Shown: positions 1 through 15,000 of the stretch, piece after piece | Layout of the letters: each line of letters begins with the position of its first letter | How positions within the stretch are numbered: the first letter of the stretch is position 1 | Position numbers and translations under genes: made by a program | Source of the DNA: Botryococcus braunii | Taxonomy: Eukaryota; Chlorophyta; Trebouxiophyceae | Length of the DNA: 15,000 bases | Reading direction: 5' to 3' | NCBI GenBank assembly: GCA_002005505.1 | Contig: KV908457.1 | Location: forward strand, 348,860-363,859 | The notes under the pieces: generated by a model | Seen by the model: only the letters and a program-made list of their open reading frames with translations | Told to the model about the DNA's origin: nothing | Database searches by the model: none

Positions 1-729
1 TTTGTATTGTGTCCTCTTGATTGTTGTCAACTTTAATGAAGAATGTGCTTGCCGATTTGGCCATCAGCACGTTGGAGACTTAATGGCATTTTGCATATTA
101 TCATTGCTCGTGGTTTGCCAGGCAATTGCTTTAGCTTGGTAGTGACGCATGTTCATAAGTGGTAACCTACATCTAGACTGACATCTACTTCCTATAACTC
201 TTCGTACCCAGAACAGTAAATTGCATGACACAGATTAATATCTTGCCTTCCACATGACACAGAATAATATCTTGCCTTGCAAATTTATCTGTCTGTGCTG
301 TTCCTCAAGGGCTTGGTTCAGCTGGGTGGAGGAAACGAAGTGAAGTGTGTGTACGGGGGGCACGGGGAGTATTTGTGATACGTTCGTAATGTTTTCTCAG
401 CATTTGCCAGGTCACGTACAATAAAACTTTTTCTAATACATCTAGACTGCCCCTGCAGCCGCTCCTGAGCTCACTGTCACAGACTGGAGCTAGTTCTTCT
501 TAACCCATTAGGCATAAATAGGCTAACAAATTATTCTAGGTGGGAGGATCGGGACTTCATACGAAGACACGGTCATTGACCTCGGTCGTGCCCTTCCCTT
601 ATCGTATAAAGCAGGAAACTGTCAGACCTATCCTTACACGATTCATCTGTTCTTCTGAGGAAAGTGATCATCAAGAGTGGGCATGCTTTTAAGGACCAGA
701 ATATGGCTTGACTCGATTGTTTTGCATAG
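1..729. other. Non-coding stretch upstream of the first recognised exon
   Basis: I find no exon here that matches the missing front half of the DCD domain (the glycine/FGLP-type and FEA-type motifs are not seen in any frame). The stretch is most likely intron of the DCD-kelch gene or its upstream region. It holds one 29-bp tandem duplication (224-281) and otherwise nothing I can name. Confidence 0.5.
224..281. repeat. Two tandem copies of a 29-bp unit
   Basis: Positions 224-252 and 253-281 are direct neighbours of 29 bases each and differ at only two positions. The unit begins CATGACACAG and ends in TTGCC followed by a short T/C or T/G tail. This looks like a recent local slippage duplication in non-coding DNA. 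Confidence 0.85.
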
Positions 730-6644
<5,915 letters not shown>

Positions 6645-7582
6645 TTTCTCAAGGTGGTCTGTAGGTAGGGATGAAATAAGCAGTCCAAGATTTATTCGCG
6701 CAGGCATGTAGGCATGCATGTGTTGTCTTGCTTGGAGCTTTGAGTCCGCGGCATTTAAGTCGGATGAAGTAACAAGGCCAAGTTTTATTCCCCGAGGGTA
6801 TGTGGAATTGCCTTGCTTGGACCTTTCATTCCCGACAGAACTCGCTATGAGCCAACCCCCAGATGTGAAGTTTTGGCCTGCTTGGGTTTTGTTTTTGCCG
6901 AGTTTGACACGGACTGTTAGCTAATGCCCTGGTGTCATGTATGGGCCTGCATTGACCTTTTTGTAATATTTCACATTCTTTCCCGGTGATTTACCAGTAT
7001 TAACGAGCATGCAGATGAGATGTTCATTTAGCCTAAGAGGCACGGCTGACCTTTCAGGGGTGGACCAGGACCAGCATACAGCTGTCCATGTGAGGCAAAT
7101 TTGGGTCTCTTTTTAAAGAGAGATAAGAGACGGTACTTCTCGTCTTTTTCTGGAATCAGGGTGTTAGGAACGCTCCTGCATAGCATCTCGCAGCACGGTC
7201 GTCTTCTGAGGCAAATTCTTGTTTTATTGTAAGGACACTAGGTCCTTATACCTCATGGTAGGATCAAGGGCATACCCGTATGGTACCCCACCATCATCAT
7301 ACATACGATCAGACATATATAATTGGCTTTTAAGCTGTGGCTATATTTGGCGTTTCGCCTGTGCTGTAAGCGAGAATCCGCCCTCATTGTAATCAGACTT
7401 CCTTTTGAGATCGACGTTCCCGTTGCCACTCTGGAAGTCTCACATCTTTCTTATCTCTTCCGCTGTTTGTTGTAGATGTCTGGTGCAAGTGTGTTCAATT
7501 TGTTTAAACTGAAAGCTCATCCTGTGAAATTTGCTCCTTGTAGGAGCGAGGGAGGTGGAGTTAAATGACCCGGGAGATCAAA

Positions 7583-7629
7583 AAAAGGGTGATCATGATA
7601 TCATGAAAAGGGTGATCATCATATCAATG
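7583..7629. repeat. Tandem 23/24-bp duplication with palindromic core
   Basis: Copies at 7583-7605 and 7606-7629 both start AAAAGGGTGATCAT and diverge slightly at the end. The first contains the perfect 12-base palindrome CATGATATCATG (7594-7605). No gene is associated. Confidence 0.8.
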
Positions 7630-8193
7630 CGTTGGGTGGGGAAGCATTTGGGATGTCGGGGAACCCTTGACAGATAGGGTATGGGCCGCAACCCTTACGA
7701 ATGTTAAATTAAGGGAGACGTGGGGTCTCCCTAAGTTTTGGAAGATTTTGCGACATTGTCAATATTGGACTGGCTATCTGAAATATGTAAAACTTGTTAG
7801 TAGGGTGTTTGGCTTTGGGATTTAAGGTCTCCAACAACTGCAGCATGCTTGATCCTTTTCTAGCAGTAAACACACATTGATGGGTTACTAAACTTGATGT
7901 CAGTTCAGCCCTCTTGATCCTCAGGAAGACTCCCGCTATTGGTTTTGATAGATATGTCTCTTACTCATCCGTATCTGGGAAGATCAGGACGATTGTGCGT
8001 AAGTTACTCGAGGTCCTGAGGTTGTGCTACTGGGAACCTGCTTTGGTTGGACACTGTCGGTGTTATGCCTATAGATTTGATCGTACTTTTCAATCCCAAT
8101 GGCCATTCTCCAACTGTACCAAATTCTGCTCGACTATGCGTCACAGCTTCCTTGGCGGCCCGCTGTCGAATGCAGCAAGTGTCTAGAAGGTTG

Positions 8194-8289
8194 ATTGGAC
8201 CCTAGTGGCGGCACAAGAAGGGGTTTCTTCGTTTTCCTCGAATTTTGTTCGTCCACAACCACTAGGGTCCGCCACTAGACGAGTCCAAT
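8194..8289. repeat. Foldback element with nested inverted arms
   Basis: The outer arms ATTGGAC..CTAGTGGCGG (8194-8211) and its complement (8269-8289) match except for a small bulge. Inside, GGACCCTAGTGG (8198-8209) is perfectly complementary to 8259-8270, so the left arm has two possible partners. The total is 96 bp, MITE-like in size, but no target site duplication is clear. A small hairpin RNA is possible, but nothing in the sequence decides this. Confidence 0.7.
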
Positions 8290-8786
8290 GGTCTTAAAGT
8301 TATTGCGCCATTCCACGCCTTCTATATTCTAAGCAGCGCAACTTTTCGGGTTACATAAGAGGAAATCACAACTTTCAACGGAAAGTTCCGCCGCTTGTAA
8401 GTGACCATGATGACTCGGCCAAATGCATCCATGGGAATAATTTGGAACCGGGGTCTTGTAGGCACGCACCTAATGTTTGAAGCTCGGCGGGTTAACCGTT
8501 CCTCGTCAGGCGTTGTAGGTGTAACGTGTTATCTCAATCAGAAACATTCATGTCCTCCCGCCGTGTGCGTAAATCATGCTAAGAGGCTTGGATGTCCAAC
8601 TCTCGATGGTGCAGACTATAGTGTCGCAGATTAATATGTGAGGTGCCACACCCTTTCTCTCAACTTATCCCTGAGACGCTTCAACTACCACGTCCCATGC
8701 CAACCCCTCCTCAGACCCTTGTAGGACTTCCGCAACCCAGTTTTCCGCATCCCCCTTCTATCGTCGATGAGGCCGCTCTCGCATGC

Positions 8787-8869
8787 GGGGTTCTTGCACG
8801 CAAGGACCCCTCTGTGGTTCTTGCGCAAGAACCCCTCCTTGGGGTTCTTGCGCAAGAACAACTCTGTGT
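8787..8869. repeat. Three 27-bp tandem units, each a hairpin
   Basis: Units start at 8789, 8816 and 8843, exactly 27 bases apart. The middle one contains the perfect 18-base palindrome GGTTCTTGCGCAAGAACC (8816-8833); the third keeps it but for the last base, and the first has a degenerate form with GCAC in place of the GCGC centre. The stretch lies about 1 kb upstream of the HSF start codon. The half-site spacing differs from a canonical heat shock element. Confidence 0.85.
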
Positions 8870-9044
8870 CTTCCCTCCTGGCCAGTCCTTCATCACAGCA
8901 TCACCTGTCTGCGTACAGCTTTACAGGTCACACGGTGCTAAAAGCATCGTGGCAGACTTTGAAGGGGTTTAAATCAGCTCTGTATGTCTGTGTGCTGTGT
9001 CTGTGTGTGCGTGTGTTTCTGCGCACATGTATGTATGTGTGTAT

Positions 9045-9045
<1 letters not shown>

Positions 9046-9101
<56 letters not shown>
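9046..9101. repeat. (GT)n microsatellite
   Basis: An uninterrupted GT/TG run of about 56 bases, preceded by 50 bases of decayed GT-rich sequence. It is complementary to the AC half of the array at 9190. Open frames through it are repeat artefacts. Confidence 0.97.
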
Positions 9102-9104
<3 letters not shown>

Positions 9105-9187
9105 GTTTTCTTCTGCGGTCTTTCTTTTTTGTTTCTGCTTCAATTGGTCACATCATGTGCCATTTATGCACGTGGTGTGTGATGCAT

Positions 9188-9189
<2 letters not shown>

Positions 9190-9266
<77 letters not shown>
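9190..9266. repeat. Perfect palindrome (AC)n-(GT)n
   Basis: An AC run (9190-9224) turns directly into a GT run (9225-9266), with CACGTG at the junction. The result is a perfect inverted repeat with arms of about 34 bases and no spacer, about 540 bases upstream of the HSF start codon. Confidence 0.97.
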
Positions 9267-9268
<2 letters not shown>

Positions 9269-9270
9269 CG

Positions 9271-9440
9271 GGGGGGGGGGAGTTGGGGGGCAATGCGGAA
9301 TTGGGTTGGGACTCGCGGGCCAGGCCCACGCCCCCCCGCCTGCCCCAGGGTGGGCTAGAGGAGGGAAGGCGGGGGGGGGGGGGGGGCCCACCGGACTCGA
9401 AACCTAATCCCGCATTGCCCGGGGGCCCCGGCGGGGGGCC
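9271..9440. repeat. G-rich imperfect inverted repeat
   Basis: The left arm (about 9286-9342) carries GGCAATGCGG, then an AATTGGGTT-like block, ACTCG, GGCCCA and a C run ending GCCT. The right arm (about 9366-9424) is its reverse complement with mismatches: AGGCGGG.., GGGCCCACCGGACTCG, AAACCTAATCCCGCATTGCC. Runs of ten or more G occur at 9271 and 9371. The order of matching blocks indicates a long imperfect foldback, perhaps a transposon remnant, and long G tracts may also carry sequencing errors. Confidence 0.75.
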
Positions 9441-9800
9441 TCTATCACTGAAAATCGACCACTTCTTTCTGCCGTCGGTACCTCATGAATAGAACCGATG
9501 AGTCATTGGCTACGACGCGGTTAACCACCGCCGGTATCCTCATGCACCCTGTTCCGTAGCTTGCCAATGGCCGGCTCATTGCAGTGATAGCAACTGCAGC
9601 GTGTCTACAGTCAACTTCTTTCGAGCCTCTTCTGGGAGTAGGACCTATACTCTTAACGTCGAGGTGGCTACGGTCTTTGGTAAGATAGAATTGACGGTTT
9701 ATTTGTGTGAGATCCCTGCATGGAAATTTTGAGCGATTTGAACATCGCACTCGTGTTCCTGTCTGATGAAATGTTGTAGCATCGTTGTTAATATACTTTA

Positions 9801-12876
<3,076 letters not shown>

Positions 12877-14432
12877 AGGATACTATGTTCCACTTGAGCT
12901 GTCTCGTTGCAGGCCTGAAGTATGTGCTACAGAGTCCAATGACATTCTCTCGGCTTAATCGCAATGCTCAGAGTGCCAAAGCAGGTATTTAAATAGGTAT
13001 TTGAAGTTCTCTCTAGTGACAAGCACCTGGTTCTGGGTCGTTGCACATTGAGTAACCTCCTTCTGCTCTGCCTGAGTGAGTTCGGGGCAGGATTCACAGC
13101 ATATTGATCATTGTACCAAGTCAGGGTCGTAGGTGTTAGTCAAGGCACTTCAAGCTGCATGGTCCACTTGAAGGCCGTGTGGCAAGCAGCACTCTCATTA
13201 TTAAAGAGAGGTAGCAGCCACCTCTGAGCGTGCTCAGTACCCACTTTTCGTTTTTTGTTCTGGTCCAATGTCACCTTTGGCAGGGGCATCATCCCCCTTA
13301 AGCTCCCAAACAAGCTCACGGATAGATATTGGGAACTTCTATGACTAGCGTTATTTGCCTGACGCGTTGGTGCTGCGCTGCTTTTTGATATCATGGTGTC
13401 GAATTGGCCAATCTGTTTTTGGTGCTTGTCGATTGGACCACTTGCATGTTTAGAAAGTCCATTTAAGCACGACATCATGGCTTGGACTTTCATCCTTTCT
13501 TACTCGTGCTCTTCGGGTCTATGAACAAGTGCGGCTACGCGGGGCTGAGCGGCACGTCCTGTAGGCGGGCTGAACGCTATGTCCTGTAGGACGTGAGATG
13601 GACGTGAGATGGAATGTGTTGATATGTTTATCCACTCGGATGCATTTGCTGCGTTCTTTGCTTGTAAGTCTTGTTTGGCAGCTCGTGCACTGTAACCCAT
13701 CTTTCAATTGAGATGGTTCAGCTACTTTTAGACTTTACTAGGTGGTTGTCTGTGTATGTGATATTGAAGAATCTGGAAGAAATTAAGGGAAGGCAAGTCA
13801 ACTTTTTCTTGATTAAGAGCAATCTGATGCTGCCAACGTCATAAATGTCTAGATTGCCGTAGCACCAGAAATGAGAGTCATGCGCTGCGGTGCGTAACTA
13901 CATTCTGATCCCATTGTGCCTGTCTTTAAGGGTATCCAAGCATACCTGTAGAGCAGCTGAAAAATGTGAAGCATCACACCAACGTGATTTTTATTAGCAG
14001 TCGTCCCAGAGTTGGAGAGTTCTTGCTTATCGATGATGCTCTAATAAGAGTCGATGTAGCGTTTCATAGTCATAGAGATAGTTTATGATGTCGCTCTAGC
14101 GCTATTGCACACAACACCCCTCGTTTAGACGATGTCTGCATGCCTCGAGGGTCTGTCACAAAGCGCTGCGGCCATTGTTACTACAAGGGGATGTTGGCGA
14201 CAGCGCCTTCTGATTTAACTCAAAAGAGGCATGCAGAAACCGCCCAAACAGCGGCCATCCTTAATTTTTGAGAGAATCCGTGTGGTTCATGCGTCCCGTT
14301 ATGTACATGCCAATAAGCGGCCACCACGCCGTGGCTCCCACCTCTGTAGCTGTGCCTTTTCAAAGCTGACCAGTAACCCCAAGAACATCGACAAGCTGGT
14401 TCTAAGATGTTAGCCAAACCACTGCCATGAAG
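12877..14432. other. Interval between the convergent HSF and VPS36 genes
   Basis: About 1.56 kb without a recognised gene; it should contain both 3' UTRs. Open frames on the minus strand (13140-13493, 13500-13700, 14220-14417) match nothing I know. A short repeat cluster lies at 13553-13611, where GTCCTGTAGG occurs twice and GACGTGAGATG is tandemly duplicated (13590-13611). Nothing else stands out. Confidence 0.6.
13553..13611. repeat. Small repeat cluster
   Basis: GTCCTGTAGG occurs twice about 30 bases apart, the second time as the near-palindrome GTCCTGTAGGAC. It is followed directly by two tandem copies of GACGTGAGATG (13590-13600 and 13601-13611). Confidence 0.75.
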
Positions 14433-14667
14433 TCAGCATGCCCAAACGTCCGCGTTACTAAAGAAGTTTCGAAAAAAACGAAGCCCCTCTGGGCCATCAT
14501 CACGGCACAGCACACCCCGGCTCTCGGCAGTCAAAAGATGCTGAGACGCAATAGCAATGGGAATCCCCATTTTGGTTGAAACCAGAGTTGCTGAGATCGG
14601 TTGACCCAACCCTCCTTCCTCTCCCAACATCTGCTGCAGTTGATTGCACACCTGGTCATCCAAAGCT
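14433..14667 (-). CDS. VPS36: VPS36 (ESCRT-II subunit), 3' terminal exon, partial
   Basis: Read on the minus strand, the exon encodes LDDQVCNQLQQML, GQPISATLVSTKMGIPIAIA and SQHLLTAESRGVLCRDDGPE, followed by GLRFFRNFF and a short tail to TGA (14433-14435). This matches the C-terminal winged-helix domain of VPS36, notably the HLLTAES-G-LCRD..P-G-RF..N-F signature. VPS36 with VPS22 and VPS25 forms ESCRT-II, which sorts ubiquitinated membrane cargo at endosomes into multivesicular bodies. The upstream boundary is uncertain: a CAG acceptor gives a start at 14667 (phase 2), another gives 14651 (phase 0). An in-frame stop just upstream shows that the exon cannot run much further. The GLUE domain and first winged helix must lie beyond the window. 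It is convergent with the HSF gene. Confidence 0.85.
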
Positions 14668-15000
14668 CTGATGTCACTACTACGTAAATTTCAAATCAGG
14701 CACCACAACGCTCATCACTTATCCACTCAGATACGTGTTACAGCAAAGTAGACGGTCTGCTGAGAAGCAGAGCAGAGGGTAGTGGGTTTCCAGGTGTGCT
14801 GAAAGAACGGCTTTCTGAGGCACGACTCTCAGTACCTCAGATGTCTGTGCTGTCCTCTCCTTATCATGTCCTGAGAGATGCTCGAACATGACAACTCTCC
14901 CCTATGTGAACTCCTGTCCACCTACACATTTTCCCTCCTCATCTAATAGCCTCTGCTACTTCCTCCCTCTCTCCCCCTCCTCCTGTCCCTGGCTCCCAAA
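14668..15000 (-). other. Presumed VPS36 intron to the window edge
   Basis: I read this stretch on the minus strand for the preceding VPS36 segment (the LRKFDSGV-type block) and did not find it. On the plus strand its end is C/T-rich (about 14930-15000). I take it as intron. Confidence 0.5.

Larger units (their letters stand above)
6645..9800. other. Interval between the DCD-kelch and HSF genes
   Basis: About 3.2 kb without a supportable coding gene. The left part should contain the 3' UTR of the DCD-kelch gene; a TGTAA at 6962-6966 could act as a green-algal style polyadenylation signal, but this is weak. The right part should hold the promoter and 5' UTR of the HSF. Open frames at 7914-8186, 8401-8634 and 8643-8972 match nothing I know. 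I looked for heat shock elements (alternating GAA/TTC at 5-bp spacing) ahead of the HSF and found no convincing one. Repeats are listed separately. Confidence 0.6.

Noticed and set aside
7914..8634. Two plus-strand open frames of 90 and 77 codons
   Set aside because: No recognisable motif, and they overlap or flank the foldback element; length is within chance.
8643..8972. Pro-rich open frame as a possible extra 5' exon of the HSF
   Set aside because: It includes the hairpin array, has no matching splice site into 9801, and an in-frame stop sits just upstream of the HSF ATG.
8767..9492. Open frame of about 240 residues across the GT/AC arrays
   Set aside because: Most of its length is Cys-Val and Thr-His runs from microsatellites, and the ends match no family.
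9442..9800. Heat shock elements in the HSF promoter (for example near 9617 and 9722)
   Set aside because: GAA/TTC triplets occur but not in three alternating units at 5-bp spacing; indistinguishable from chance.
13140..13700. Minus-strand open frames between HSF and VPS36
   Set aside because: No similarity to known proteins; more likely UTR or intergenic sequence.

Overview
This is nuclear DNA of a eukaryote in the green lineage. The genes are split by many GT-AG introns, base composition is intermediate, and there are long dinucleotide microsatellites. Three plant-type gene families can be read by joining exons by eye: a DCD-kelch protein, a class A heat stress transcription factor (HSF) and the ESCRT-II subunit VPS36. 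The DCD-kelch combination and the plant class A HSF layout point to a streptophyte. Long introns, abundant CT/GT microsatellites and an unusually intron-rich HSF would fit a charophyte alga such as Chara, but that last step is inference.

Layout. Positions 1-729 hold no recognised exon and probably belong to an intron or the upstream part of the first gene. The first gene (+, about 730-6644, 5' incomplete) encodes the end of a DCD domain, a proline/glycine-rich linker, a charged helical stretch and a six-motif kelch propeller. Positions 6645-9800 are intergenic or UTR with no supportable gene, but they hold foldback elements, a 27-bp tandem hairpin array, GT/AC microsatellites (one a perfect palindrome) and a G-rich inverted repeat. 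The second gene (+, 9801-12876, nine exons) is a complete 456-residue class A HSF with DNA-binding domain, HR-A/B oligomerisation region, nuclear localisation signal and acidic/aromatic activation motif. After about 1.5 kb without a recognised gene, the last exon of VPS36 lies on the minus strand (14433-14667), convergent with the HSF; the rest of VPS36 lies beyond the right edge.

The three genes have unrelated cellular roles (stress/cell-death-associated DCD protein, heat-stress transcription, endosomal sorting), and nothing in the sequence shows that they act together. I see no clear new multi-gene system. The points most worth a second look are the HSF gene structure (DNA-binding domain split over four exons; an intron whose retention would remove the NLS and activation domain), the all-phase-0 intron pattern of the DCD-kelch gene, and the cluster of hairpin-forming repeats upstream of the HSF.
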